From Chaetorhynchus papuensis (lineage: Eukaryota; Chordata; Aves; Passeriformes; Rhipiduridae): a stretch of 64,000 bases of DNA. The translations under genes and the position numbers were made by a program. Location of the stretch: the NCBI GenBank assembly GCA_013396525.1, contig VWYX01000343.1:741313-805312 (forward strand), read 5' to 3'. Positions 36,260-48,867 of this stretch are shown here, piece after piece (the stretch's first letter is position 1; every line of letters begins with the position of its first letter). Below the pieces are notes generated by a model. That model was not told the DNA's origin, searched no databases, and was given only the letters and a program-made list of their open reading frames with translations.

Positions 36260-38781
36260 GTTATATGACAGTTGTGCAAATGGGAGAAATATTTCTTTAT
36301 GTAGATTGTTAGAAATCTTTTATGTGTCATTGATGATAATTTAGGTGAAGTTTAGGAGAGAGGAAATAAAATTTAGAGTAAAAATTTACACATGATTCCT
36401 GGAATCTCTTTTCTCTTTGCTGTCTTTCAGTAAATAAAGGAATACTGAAACAGAATATGAGAAATCCAAAATGAAATCTGTCTAATGCATATTTACTGGA
36501 AAATTTAAAAGCTAACCTATCTTTATGCAGAGGTTTTGTAACTAAGTTCTTTCTTAGAGTTTGTTCAGAAACGCTTAACTTCAGTAGGGAAGCAGTAGAA
36601 GAAGATTCACAGAATTTTTCCTCAGGTGATTTTAATGCCTTTTTTCAATTCAGTTTCCAAAAATTGGAAAACACAACTTGTAAATGTTTAGTAACCATAT
36701 GGAAAAAAGAATGCTTGAGGAAGAAACCTAGTAGAGCTAAAGTAAAATTAATAGGATTGGGGAGAACCAGGTATCTTGTCAGAGATGGATGAAAGCTTGT
36801 CCTTCAGGTGGTTTTGTTATCTTAGATGGCTGAAGCAACTCCATCCACAGGAAGTAAGGAGTGCCTGAAAACACCACAGCTCCTTCAGTGCATTTTTTTT
36901 CATCTGAGGAGATTTTCCCTGTCATGTTGCTGATGTGAAATCCCATGGGATACTTATTTCTGGTGTGGATTTTGTACCTGGCATGATATTTGTTTCTGCT
37001 GAGCTTAGGCATTGGAAGGTACAGTGCTATGCATGTGCCCTCAGTGGTGGCAGCAGCACTCCCTGATGACTGAACTGAATAAAATGTCTGCTTCAGAGAC
37101 ATTTATTTCAGAAGACCGAATGCCCTGTAAAGACATAAAAGCCATATGAGGCTGTTCCATGGTAACTTGTTTGAGCAGCACACTGTGACTTCCTGAATGG
37201 AGGTGGTTCTTCAGCAACATTTGTCCTGGTATTCTGCTAAAAAGTTTTTGCATTTCGATTCCCCTGTGAAAAGCTGGGTATTGCATAGAGTGGTTACCAT
37301 TATTATGGTAAGAGCAGCTGCATTTTTTTTCTAAAATGGATGCATACCAATAATGGGTGAAATATTTCTTTTGTGCTCCTTACTGCCCACGAGGAAGCTA
37401 TATCTTACACAGTTATCATTCAGAGCAAGTGCTATAGTGTCACGACTGATATTTCAGTGCCTTACACCTAAAGACAGATGTAGACAGAACTATTACTTTT
37501 TTGCGCTACTCAAGTGACTTGTTGATGTACCTCCCTGACAGAGTGAAAACATTCCTCTGAGGCTCCAGCTAAGCTGGAAAAATAAAAGAAATTGATGTCT
37601 CCTGGAGAGTGTATGAATGTATTTAAAGATGGAAGAAAGATGAATTTACTTGTGAAGTCTAATCTATGTGTCCTTATCTCTTAAATCACTTCCTGGTGTA
37701 AGACTTAGTCAGCTAGAAACAGGCTGTAAATACATAGTATATATATTTAAATCTGGTAGGAAAAAAGCAAGGTATTTTTTCTTCTTAGCAGAGAGGAATA
37801 TTTCATCTAGTTGTATTGCAGATTTGTACACTTCAGAAATTCCCAATTTATTGGGACTAAACATACACACACAACCTATTTGTTTGTAGTGTTGTATAAA
37901 GGTAGGCTAATGTGCAGTTGTAATCGGTTGTCGAGTCTGTGAATTAGTTTTTAAATAAATGAGGCCAAGGATTTTTTAACAGAGGAGTTTCTGAAACCCT
38001 TAAGTATAGCATGCCATCCTTAATTTAATGTAACCTTGCATATAAAGGACTATAATACAGATATCAGTGTTTTATAGTAGTCTGCTATACCAGTATTTTC
38101 ATGAGACAGCACAATGCTGCTTAGAAATGTCTGGATGCTTCAGTCATTGCAACCTTCTGAGGTCTTGCTTTTCCAGGAAATTTGTTAATCAATTTACTTA
38201 AAATTAGCAATTTAGTCTTTTGCATGTGTTTTGTGTGTAAAAACGCCACACTATAACTTCGTAGTCACTGGTGTAATGATTTTACCTGATCCAGATTCCT
38301 TCCCAAATTAGTAATTATGACACTAATGACTGTTGTGTTTTGTGTATTTGGTTATGTACTCATTTGTTTTATTACAAGAACACAAGTCCAAACAGAACTC
38401 TTCTAGTATCATGTTGTCACTCTGGTTTGTAGTTTTCCTTTTCCTCAGATTTTTTTTTTTTTAAATTATACTGGATAATTGACCTTCCTGCCTTTTCATT
38501 CTTTGGTAAGAGGTTTAGTGGAAATAAAACAGTAAAGTATTTGTATTACTTTTTTTAGTCTCTTATGTTATGTTACCTGTAATTAAATATAGGCATGGGA
38601 ATGAATCACTTGGCAACTAATTTCTCTTGTAAATTCCCACGTAGATACTGCTCCAAAATCCAAGAATTTTGACTACCAGTTATAAAAAGATTGCTCACCC
38701 CACCCCAACCTTGTCATGGGCAGGATTTAGCCCTGCTTCTCAGAAGGAAACCTGTTATTTCTTTCCACTTTAATAAATATC
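36260..38781. other. Unique AT-rich non-coding DNA
   Basis: No gene or repeat recognised. A minus-strand frame of 107 codons (36779-37102) and an overlapping one at 37041-37286 have no recognisable domain and are within chance length. Confidence 0.55.
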
Positions 38782-40182
38782 TGTAGTGGTTTGACGCTGG
38801 CTAAGCTCCAGGCACCTATGAAAAACTATTCACTTCTTGTCCTCTGCTATAGATGAGCAGACAAGGAGGAATTAAAAACTTCATCTTCATGAGTGAGATA
38901 AGGTTTATTGAAAAAAAACTTTAAGGCAAAACAGGTTCAAAACTTAAACAGTATAAAGAAGATTTATTATAAACAAAAGTAAAAGAGTAATGAGAACCAA
39001 AGCAAATCTTCAGAACACCTTTCTTTCCCAGTCCCTCCCTCTTTCCACCAACTGCACAGGGAAACAAAACAATGGGGGTTTTGATCAGTATTTCACTTCT
39101 TAAAAGTCTTTCTTCAGTATGCCTAAGGAAAAGAGTTTCTTCTGCTGTGCCACGGGATCCTTCCCAGGGGAGATAGTTCTCTTCAAACTTTTCTAGTGTC
39201 GTTTTAACTTCCACAAGAAGCAGTCCTGCCCGAACCAGCTGCAATGTGAGTCCCTTCCACAGGCCAGGCTGTCTTCCCACAGCTGCCTAGCATGGGTCAT
39301 TTTAGTTCATGGGGTTTAGTCTTTTAAGGATGAGCTGTTCTAGTTTGGAAGCGAAGGCTCTCTATCTCTAAAAGCAAGGGTCATCTCTCTCTGTTCGAGT
39401 TCCTCACTAGATTACAGCTTTTCAGTATCCACATGCTCTAGTGTGAGTGCTCTTCTTCACGGGCTGCACATGGATCTCTGTACCCCCCATGCACTTCATG
39501 AATTATAGGGAAACAGTTTGTTGTATTATAGTCCTCACCATGGCTTGCCAGGAGAATCTCAGCTCCAGCACTTGGAGCACCTCCTCCCTCTCCTTTTTTT
39601 TCACTGACTTCGGTGCCCCCATGTTGGTTTTCCTCACGTGTCCTCACTTTTCCTCTGTCTGGGACAAAGTTGGTGTCTGTAAGTTGCAGTTGAGAGGTTG
39701 ATCTCGTCCGGGCTCCGCATCGGGGAATTGCTCACTGTGTCTCTCGCTGCTGGCCACATGGTCCCTGCCGGTACCCCACGGCCAGCCCCGGCTGCGTGGT
39801 CCTTGCCTGCACTGCAAGGGCGGCTCCGGCTCTGGGACAGCCTCCGCCAGGAGGTCCCAGCCCCGGGAGGGCCCCGGCCGCGCAGCCCCGGGCCACCTCA
39901 CCACCCCTCTGGAGAAGAAAGAGAGCTTCCCGCGGTTTTTCCTTTCTTAAATATGTCATCACAGAGGCATTACTAATTGTCTAATTGGGCTAGTAACCTG
40001 CCCATCGTCAGAGCCTTCAGGGATTGGCTCTGTGCCAGACATAGAAGTTTCGAGCAGCTTTTTTCCTGCCCAGAAAAAAACCAGGCTGTGCTGAATCAAA
40101 ACAATATCTTTGACCATCAACTTACTGATATCCAACTTTATGTGGATGAACAGTTTCTTTTGAAAAATAGATAAGAAAAGCA
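38782..40182 (-). mobile_element. Solo LTR of an endogenous retrovirus, minus strand, about 1.4 kb
   Basis: The plus strand begins TGTAGTGGTTTGACGCTGG, which on the minus strand is an LTR 3' end reading GCGTCAAACCACTACA. A minus-strand AATAAA lies at 38904-38909, near that end as expected. The middle is AT-rich, then a strongly GC-rich block occupies 39700-39910, a composition I associate with long passerine LTRs. The right end is placed at AGAAAAGCA (40182). AAATAT occurs at 38775-38780 and 40183-40188, a plausible 6-bp target duplication if one extra base is allowed at the left boundary. No gag, pol or env flanks it. The open frames in the GC-rich block are compositional. Confidence 0.75.
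38904..38909 (-). promoter_or_regulatory. Polyadenylation signal AATAAA of the 38782-40182 LTR
   Basis: The plus strand reads TTTATT, giving AATAAA on the minus strand about 120 bp before the LTR 3' end, the usual R-region position. Confidence 0.55.
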
Positions 40183-40511
40183 AAATATTGCTGTTGGCTT
40201 ATGTTCACTTTAGGGTAATCCAAGGCACCATTAGAACATTTTTAGATGTTCCAAAGAAAAATGTTGAAGATTTTAATTATTCATTTCCAGCTATTGGCAT
40301 CTGAGTTAAAATTCTTATTATCTGTAAGTTAAAATAATAACACTATAATGAACTTTTTCATAAAAGATTACAATGAATAAGACTATAATAAAGACTATAA
40401 TTAAGACTATAATGAATTTTTAGAAGTATGTAAACTGCTTTCCTTACAATAGATATAATTTGCTTCCTGTCTTGCTTCCAATAAATAATCTGAAATGGTT
40501 GTTATTATATA
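40183..40511. other. AT-rich spacer with a 12-bp x 3 tandem repeat
   Basis: Mostly unique AT-rich DNA between an LTR and a CR1. Three tandem 12-base units starting AAGACTATAAT occupy 40379-40390, 40391-40402 and 40403-40414. Confidence 0.75.
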
Positions 40512-41201
40512 TAGGCTGGGAGAAGAAGGCACAGACAGCAGCCCTGCAGAGAAAGATTTGGGTTTTATCATTGATGAAAAGCTAGACATGATCACTCACA
40601 GCCCAGAAAGCCAGCTGCATCCTGGGCTGCATAAAAAGCAATGTGGCCAGCAGGGCAAGGGAGATGGTTCTCCCCCTCTACTCTGCCCCACCTGTAGAAT
40701 TGTGTCCAGCTTGTGTGTCCCCAGCACAAAAAAGACATGGACCTCTTAGAGTGGGTCTAGAGGAGGCCATGAAGATGATCAGAGGGCTGGAGCACGCTGC
40801 ATGTTCTATGAAGACAGGCTAAGAGAGCTGGGACTGTTCAGCCTGGAGAAGAGAAGGCTCCAGGGAGACTTTATAGCAACCTTACAGTACTTGAAGGGGG
40901 CTTATAAAAAGGAGGGAGAGGGACTTTTTTGCTCAGTCGGACAGAGACAGGACAAGGGGCAATGGCTCAAAACTGAAAGAGGGCAGGTTTAGATTAGATG
41001 TTAGGAAGAAATTCTTTACTGTGATTGTGGTGAGGCTCTGAAATGGTATGCCCAGAGATGTTGCAGATGCCTCATCCCTGGAAATGTTCAAAGCCAGATT
41101 GGATGGGGCACTGGGCAACCTGGTTCAGTGAGTGGCAGGGAGTTTGGAACTACATGATCTTTAAGGTCCCTTCCAAACTAAGACAATCGACGATTGTATG
41201 A
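40512..41201 (+). mobile_element. CR1 LINE 3' fragment, plus strand
   Basis: Runs from a CR1 segment around GGCTGGGAGAAGAAGGC through GACTGTTCAGCCTGGAGAAG to a 3' end with GATCTTTAAGGTCCCTTCCA followed by a degenerate ATTGTATGA terminus. The frame at 40801-40992 contains LGLFSLEKRRLQGDF, typical of the CR1 C-terminus. Its 3' end is of the same type as the minus-strand copy at 21.7 kb and unlike the 15-17 kb copy, so at least two CR1 subfamilies are present in the window. It is 5'-truncated. Confidence 0.94.
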
Positions 41202-43628
41202 ACTTTGAGATTCAGTTCAACCGTACATGTTCTGAGGTGCCTTAAATTGTACGCTTCAGCTGGTACTTCAGATAGATGTAATTTAAATGTTTTCTCTACT
41301 TAAAACATTTCATTTTGTAGTTTTTGGTTTAATGTCCCGCATCATGGTATAATTTTGATGATATCCTGTCCTCCTTTTTAAAAGAACAAAGTTACATTTA
41401 TGTTTTGATGCATTTGATCCAAAACAGGCATTTACTACTAAGTGTTTAGGTGTAAAAACTAAGATGTTGACTTAGGTCGCTAAGAAGTGAGACTTCTTGA
41501 CATTCCTATTTATAGGGATAATTTATGAACTTCATTTCTTCAGTTGAAATTTAGAGTGTTTTTGGTGAAAGATATATTTTTAAGTTGCAGAAGAAAAGTT
41601 TTGTGTTCTGAATTACTTGCTGATTTAAATAATTTATTTTCTGTGAGGAAACAAACATAAATGAGTGAATAAATACCTTGATTTATAATCACCTCTTCTT
41701 CTAAGGCCAGACTTCTTTGCTTTGCTGGCTCATCCTAAAACGTGTGGGTAATTTGATGTACTGTAATCTGAGTACCAAACTCACCCCAAATCATTCTTAA
41801 AATACATACAGATGTCACTGAGTTTTTAAATACTGAGTAGTAATAACTTGCCTTTTGGGGAGATTGTGTCTACTAAAACACAACTTTCCATCACTTTCTT
41901 AAAAAGTGAGAATTAGGCCTACCAGCAGATGTGAGTGAGTACACAAGTAAAAGAACTAGTGAGACACATCACACTTCCCAAGGACACAGCAGATGTCTTT
42001 GTTAGAGAAGAGGTTAGATGCCTTGTTTATTTTGCCTGAAGATAGTGCTTGAGCAAAGGAATCATGACCCTCTTGATCACTGTGTATGAAGCACTTGTGA
42101 ACACTCAAACTCTTAGCCACAGTGTTCACACCCATCATCTGTATCTTTTCCAGATAAACAGTGCCTAAGTATCATATTGCTCACTGCCTTTATCTTTAAA
42201 TTCAGTCCAGAGGAAACCAAAATTTCCCATCCCAAATACCGTTTTATTTTTCTTCTAGAGTTCATCTTCAACTGCCTCTGGAGAAGTGATTTAATTTCAT
42301 ATTAATACGAAACAAGTGGAGCAGTCTTGTTCAAGTGTGTCCCTGCAGGCAACCTCCAAAGTAGCGCTCCTAGTCTGTGGGACTCAGATGCCTTGGACTA
42401 CAGGCAACTGCATGTTATGACCATGTCAGAAGGAGCAAAGATAGTACATAAGCATGCAGGACCCTTGTGCTTTCCTCCTCAACCAGATAATGCAGTCTGA
42501 CTCCAAGTTGAGGCTCAAAACAACTAGTCTGTGATCAAAGCCTAAGTTGGAGGATTTTTTTGTGGATGGGAGTAAACTGCATATTAAAGAAACCCAAGAT
42601 GTACCCATTAAAAGCTGGTCTGATTTCTTAAGTTCACTTTACCGGGACTGTTATATTGAGACATCAAAGAAAAGGTTTTTAAACTTCTGAAAGCCAAATT
42701 TATCAAATGAGAGCTGGAATACTCCAGGCAGACTTTGTTCTTGCAAGAAAGAATTCACTTCCTGCCAATTCAGTGTCTTAGACTTAGTTCCCTTAGTCCC
42801 CAAAAAATATTCTTTGGACCTTTTGAAGACCTGTCTCGAACCTTCCTGCCAATTCAACAGATTGTTCCTTTCTCTGCATTAATTGCAGCTTCCAGATCTG
42901 CACTGTATCTCTGGACTTGCTGCACCCCATCACCTGTTTGGCCATCTGTCTCACCAGCATACACAGGGAAAGGAATGCCTCTCCTCCTTTTACTACCAGT
43001 CTCATCTAGTTTTCATAATGGATTTTAATAGGGTAGTGCACAAAATAAAAGTGCCAAAATCAAAACCAAGTACTTTTCTTCACATTTTCTCCACCTTCTT
43101 TTGAGTAGTGCATTTTTATCCAGGTTACCAGTTCATTACCGACTTCTGCCCTGCAATCACTCCACATTTTGGTAATTTAAATTGCTCCTGCAGACATTAA
43201 AAAATCTGAAGAATGTTCCAATACTGGGATTTCTAGTGTTATGCAGTGTAAGATGCAGTGTGTCAAAGGGAGCTAGAAACAAACAGATCTTAACAGATGT
43301 GTTTAAAACAATTCAAACAAAGTAGGAGTAAAGAGTACTCAAATGCAAATTAAAACAGTGTATCCCAAGGTGTTCAACTGCATAATTCAGCCCATACAAT
43401 GGATTGAGTGAATCTTGGCTGTGATTGACATTTTGCAGACACTTTATCTAAGATAATGCTTTTCAAGAACTAAGTCTTGAATATCTTTTTCATCTGCTAA
43501 AGAAAAAGTCCCCTTCCTTTCATTTCCTCTCATTTTGCAATATATGCAGAGCAATTCTTTCCTGTTTCAAACTTGAGGTGATTGTATGTGGTGAGATATC
43601 ACCTTAAGGATTTTTCTTTATTTCCCCC
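41202..43628. other. Unique AT-rich non-coding DNA
   Basis: No gene or recognisable repeat. Overlapping short frames at 42650-43100 occur on both strands with no shared family signal. Confidence 0.55.
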
Positions 43629-43871
43629 TGTAGTGGGTTGAACCTGAGTTGTGATTGACTTTTAGGCCAATAATGCTTCTCCAAGTTTATATATTTAAAT
43701 GGCGTGGAAAGGCGGGATTTGCCTTTCGCTCCAGCTCGCCTGCTGGAAGGGGGGCTCTCCGAGCCTCCGGGCCGGGCCAGGGCCCCTGCCCCCTTCCCCT
43801 TTTCCCAATGCCGTGGCACGGACCCCGGGTCTCTGGTGGCGGGGGAGAGACTATCCCAGAGCCGCAGGCGG

Positions 43872-44383
43872 CTAAACCCAGCCATAGACCGGCACACGAC
43901 TAAACCCAGCCATAGACTGGCACACAGCTAAACCCAGCCATGGACCGGCACACAGCTAAACCCAGCCACGGACTGGCACACAGCTAAACCAGCCATGGAC
44001 CGGCACACGGCTAAACCCAGCCATGGACCGGCACACGGCTAAACCCAGCCATAGACTGGCACACAGCTAAACCCAGCCATGGACCGGCACACAGCTAAAC
44101 CCAGCCATGGACCGGCACACAGCTAAACCCAGCCATGGACCGGCACACAGCTAAACCCAGCCACGGACCGGCACACAGCTAAACCCAGCCACGGACCGGC
44201 ACACGGCTAAACCCAGCCATGGACCGGCACACGGCTAAACCCAGTCATAGACTGGCACACAGCTAAACCCAGCCATAGACTGGCACACAGCTAAACCCAG
44301 CCATGGACTGGCACACAGCTAAACCCAGCCATAGACTGGTACATGGCTAAACCCAGCCATAGACTGGCACACAGCTAAACCCA
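43872..44383 (+). repeat. 28-bp minisatellite, 18 full copies plus a partial
   Basis: Units begin CTAAACCCAGCC and end GGCACACAG or GGCACACGG. I count 18 full units, 17 of 28 bp and one of 27 bp, plus a 9-base partial. Variation is concentrated at a few sites: CATGG, CATAG or CACGG; ACCGG or ACTGG; and CACAG or CACGG. Variants are interspersed and not in blocks, as expected of unequal exchange or replication slippage. The unit is not a multiple of three, so the array is not coding. There are no spacers, so it is not a CRISPR array. Confidence 0.97.
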
Positions 44384-45227
44384 TCTGGCGCAGCTTCGTG
44401 GGACCGGCGGGTCCCTCTCCTCTCCATGCGGAGCCAGCGGGAGCTGGCGGAGCCTCCTTTCCGCAGCCAGCGCGCTTCGTGCTGAACTGAAGAAGACACC
44501 GTGCAGCCAGCAGCACAAAGGGAGCGAGGCTTTCTCCACCGTAAAGCCTGAACAAGAACACTCCTCAGCATGGCGGCTTCAGAGTCAGAGAGAAAGAGAA
44601 AGTGAGTCATGTGAGACGAAGCTGAAATGGCGACGGGAGAAAAGAGGGCGGTGCCGTGTTTCTCGCGCGTAGCTTAAAAAAAACCTTCTTGCGTGCCGTG
44701 GTAAGAAACTGTAGTATCACAAACTGTAAATATCTTTAATCCTTTTTTTTAAGTACATGGGAGATGAGGAATTCATGTGCTGCTTGTAAAGATGTGAAGA
44801 GTGCCTATGCCAGGCAATATAGAAGCAGTGAGAGGCTTTTAGAGACTTGTGGCGAAGAAAGCCTTTGTGTTCAGGCCTAAATAACTCATCTTTAAAAAGA
44901 TTAATAACCCCATGTGATGGCCCATGCCATGTTTGGCAGTGTGAAGGAACTGTGAGATTTTTCATGGAAGAGATGTTTTGCACCACAGCAGATTGTTTCT
45001 TTCTGGGCGGGTCTGCTGCTGGTGGCAGTTTGGGAACCATATGAAGCAGAAGAAAACCCTTTTTTCCTTAAGGATAAGAAAGAGACTTTTCAAGAACTAT
45101 AGTACTGACTAAAATCCCATGTTCTGTTATCCTTTGTGCAAGTTGGGTAAAAGGAGGGGGGTGCTGGAAGAGAGGGGAGGTTTGCTTTAATTTCTTATCA
45201 TTTCTTTTTACTTTTAATTCTGTTATT

Positions 45228-45233
45228 AATAAA
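45228..45233 (+). promoter_or_regulatory. Polyadenylation signal AATAAA of the 43629-45389 LTR
   Basis: AATAAA lies about 155 bp before the proposed LTR 3' end and is followed by a T-rich segment. Its position fits the R region of an LTR. Confidence 0.55.
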
Positions 45234-45389
45234 CTTTTTCTTTGTACAGCAACTGTTTGAGTTTGAACCTGTTTTGCCTCGCAGCTCTGTAGTCTTCCTC
45301 AATATTTTCTTACTTTCCCCTTATGATAAATAATAGATTTTATGTGCTTGATGCTTAGCTGCGTCAAACCACGATACCCCGTCCCAACA

Positions 45390-48300
45390 GTGTAAGTTAA
45401 TTCTCAAGCAGTCCACATTTTGTATAACTTTTTAAATAGTTTTGCCTTTCTATAGCAAGGTGAGATGACTTAAGAACAAGCTAATCTTGTTTCAGTTTGA
45501 ATGAAGTCAAAGTGGGATGGAACCAACCAATATCAGGATGCAAATAAAAGTATTTCCTGTAACATGGAAATAATAAAGCATAAATAAAAAGAATAAGTAT
45601 GGCTTCAGTGTTCATTAGCAGTCAGTGTAAACAGGACTTTTTTTGGTTTAAAATCTTTTTGTGTTTTTGGGGTTTTTTGTTTGTTTTTAATAATTAGGCA
45701 CATACCCAGTGAGAATCTTCTGTCTGAACATCTGTCTAATAACTCTTACACTTCAGGAACTTGTTGATATTTGAACTACTTTTTCATTTTAACTCCATTT
45801 GAAGTAAAAGCTATGTACTACACAATAAGTAATTGCCTGAAACAATGCAAATTTTTGAGACTGACTTATCTCAAAAGGGCTCTTGAACCAAGATGATAGC
45901 AAGGCATCGGTAATACTTGAAATACATTAACTCAATCAAATTGAATGAAAATGTCAATTATTTATATGAGAAGGGAAAAAAATACAAACAGAATAAACTT
46001 AAATATGGACTCTCTAATTGCTGTACAAACTCATGCATTATCCACTACACTTTAGTGTTGTAGTGTCACTAGACTTGAACAGGAACTTTTCAGTGAAACT
46101 AGAACATTATGTGGGAAATTAATTCTGCTTCAGCTAATGGGTGGCTTCTTAGCCTCAGGGTAATTTTCCTAACTCAAAGGGAAGAGTGAGACTTGTTCCA
46201 GAATTGACAGTACTCTTGCAGTCATTTCCTGCAGATGTGGAAAAACTAGCTTGAAGCCCAGGATATGGGCACTGCAATCCTGGCCTTATATGAATGTCAT
46301 AGTTACTTTATCAGTCACTGTTTCAGAGCACAGTGCTTGTGTGAGACCAGACCCAGTGCTGCATCCTGTCTGACAGTGGCAGACACTTAGAGAAATAATG
46401 AAACAGGCAAATGCTGGTGATACAATACAATCTCAGGTCCAGTGATTTCCTGAGATGAATGTTGTTTATTTGTTGTTAGTAGCTTTCAAAGATGTTTCTC
46501 GGTAGAGAACTTGTCTGATCTCTTTTGAGCTCACATAAACATTAACATCTGTCATGTTCTTTTAGCAAGGTGCTCCATGAGTCTATTAGCCGTGGCATGA
46601 AGAAATAGTCTGTATGTGTGTGTAAACATTGAAATTTCACTTGTTCTTTTATTTATCTTTGCCTTTTGTTAAAAAAATTGAAAAGATGTTAAGTTTCGCT
46701 GTTGGAAAGGGAGATTTAAAACGCTGTTTTTTCTGCCCACAGAAATGGCTTCCTGCCAAACACTGATTAACATTATATTACAAACTGATGTAAATAATGG
46801 AGGCAGAAGTCCAGTTCATACAATTGCTCCAAGGGTAATTCCCATGAATGTTCTGAGTTTAGAAAGACTAGTAAAAATGTGCAGTTTGGGATTCTATTTA
46901 TAACAAATGCTTGAGCAACATAACTCATACATGGTGTAGGCTATATAGTGATGTAAGTTTTGTAACATTTTCTTATACAACTGCAGGACGTCTGTTACTC
47001 AAAATGTCCACTGATTGTTAGTTTTCAAAATATATGGTTGAAGACAGGCACACTGATCAGCTAGTGCTTTTGTACACTTGAAATACTGCTATTTCAATAA
47101 CTAAAGCTAATGCCAAAACTTGTTCCAGAATGAAGGAACAAAACAAACTTTCTGGATCCTTCTGTTACAGCCTTTGGAAAATGGCTGTAACAGAAAAGGA
47201 AATATGCTCAGCACACAAGGAGCTGTAATGCTGCAATAAAACCCTGGTTAGGATCTTAAAGCAACAGTAAAAGTGGTCATACTAGCTGGTTTCTCTGTAT
47301 TAGTAAGGCAAATGGAATTGGGACTCCTTAGTCATCCAAATTAAACTGGACTCTATAAAGAATCTATGTGGAAAGAATAGGGTTAGGGTTAGAGGTATGG
47401 GAAAGAATTTTTCTTTTCATGCAGATGATGATATTGAGAAATGTATATTCAACCATGTAGATTTTTTACAGTGAAGAAGATATTTCAATATATTTTCTGC
47501 CTTAACTTTAATATTTGTATTTTTTTTAACAAAGTGGGAATGGCTTTTTTTTGGAAGCACAAGCTAATTAACATTTAAAATGTTTTTAAGATTTTTTTTC
47601 TTTTACTGGCAGATAAGTTTTTTGCTTGAAATTTCAGTGAAATCAGAGGCAGTGATGGAACAGGTTGGTTGCTGAAATAGTATAGCGCTGTCCAGTTATG
47701 GTAAGAAAAGTGTAATCCTTTAACTAGCTTTACTCATAGCAAAACCAATTAATATTTTTAATGGAGAGTAAAGGTTCACTTGCAACATAACACATTAATT
47801 TCTATTGAGCATGATTTATGAAAGACAGTTGAATGTAACACTACACAGCATTTGTATTACAGAAGTACCTTTGATTAAGAAAAAGTGAGTAATATTAGCT
47901 ATGGGCTAAAAAGAAGAAACAACTCCCTGGTAGCCCTCATATTTCTTAATGGGGGAGAAAGTAGTGTTTGTATTTTAATACAATACATAAAACCAGGATT
48001 TTGTCTTTTTCAGACTTACGCATGTAAAAGAAGAAAAAACAACCTCCACCCTAAGTCTGAATTCTCACATTCAGACTTCCATTCATGGAACTCTACTTCC
48101 TGGTAGATGAAAGAGACAGATGTAGATTTCAGAGGCCACTAGTAAACCAAATTCCAATCCATGAGAGTTAGAAAAATAAACTAAGCTCTCCAGTCCCTAG
48201 TATTTCTACTTGTGCTCATTTGCAGTGAGCACATGAAGTGGATGAAGAGAGAGCATTTTAATAAAGAAAGAAAGCAAAAGAACAATGGAGAAGTATCTAT

Positions 48301-48867
48301 GCTAAAAGACAATAATCAGTTTCAAAATTATTAACAACTGCTCCACTGCTGTTAGAAGTCTTTCTTTCATGTTTTTTCTTCTTGCTGTTTTGGGCTGGGT
48401 ATTTTTGCCTTTCACAATGAGGTAAGAGTTAGGCTAGTCAGTTGTTTCAACATCTTTGTGTGGACTCACTCAAACTTTGTGATTAAGAGACATAAGGACT
48501 TGATCTCTTTCTGACCTCTGGCACAAGGCCTCATGCAGCCAGCCTGCCTTCATACATTGAAGCTTCATTTGTGTGTCCTCTGCATGGGCTACCCGCCTGC
48601 ACTGATTTGGAGTTCCTGCACCCTGGCACTTACGTTTTGGATTCTGTTAAATAAGGATTAGAACATCTGGAACCTGCACGTTCACAGGTGTCTGCCCCTT
48701 CTCTTTTCGGAGCTACCTCAAGCTGGCTTCCCAGCATTTACTTCAGCTGAGCTAGTCTAGGAGCAGGACCCAGAACTTCTTCCTTCCACAGTCCAACCCT
48801 AAAGTGATATTGGCTCATTGTTACCATGAACTCAGTGTGTGGAAAAAAACCCACAATTCATAGGTTT
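45390..48867. other. Unique AT-rich non-coding DNA
   Basis: No recognised gene or interspersed repeat over 3.5 kb. It holds a T/G-rich tract at 45655-45690 and a short telomere-like insert at 47379-47393. Confidence 0.55.
47379..47393. repeat. Short interstitial telomeric repeat between direct repeats
   Basis: Reads TAGGGTTAGGGTTAG, about two and a half telomeric units. GGAAAGAA occurs just before it (47370-47377) and again just after the adjoining AGGTAT (47400-47407), each preceded by TATG, giving a near-duplicated flank. Confidence 0.75.

Larger units (their letters stand above)
43629..45389 (+). mobile_element. Long LTR of an endogenous retrovirus, plus strand, with internal minisatellite
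   Basis: The left end reads TGTAGTGGGTTGAACCTGAG. The right end reads GCGTCAAACCACGAT and closes at CCCAACA. TG and CA are in place, and GCGTCAAACCAC is the same 3' terminal motif as in the LTR at 38782-40182. AATAAA is at 45228-45233, close to the 3' end. A GC-rich zone (43710-43870 and 44385-44700) with CpG-bearing sequence brackets an 18-copy tandem array. At about 1.76 kb it is long for an LTR, and about 510 bp of that is the array. No retroviral genes are attached and no target duplication is clear. The 3' boundary is less certain than the 5' one. Confidence 0.7.

Noticed and set aside
36779..37286. Two overlapping minus-strand frames (107 and 81 codons) as a frameshifted gene
   Set aside because: Neither resembles a known family, the overlap is in unrelated frames, and both are within chance length.
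39644..39984. Proline/glycine/arginine-rich frames on both strands near 39.7-39.9 kb
   Set aside because: They fall in the GC-rich block of the 38782-40182 LTR and are open in several frames at once because stop codons are rare in GC-rich DNA.
43872..44383. CRISPR-like array of regularly spaced 28-bp repeats
   Set aside because: Units abut with no unique spacers, the genome is vertebrate and no cas-like gene is nearby. It is a minisatellite inside an LTR.
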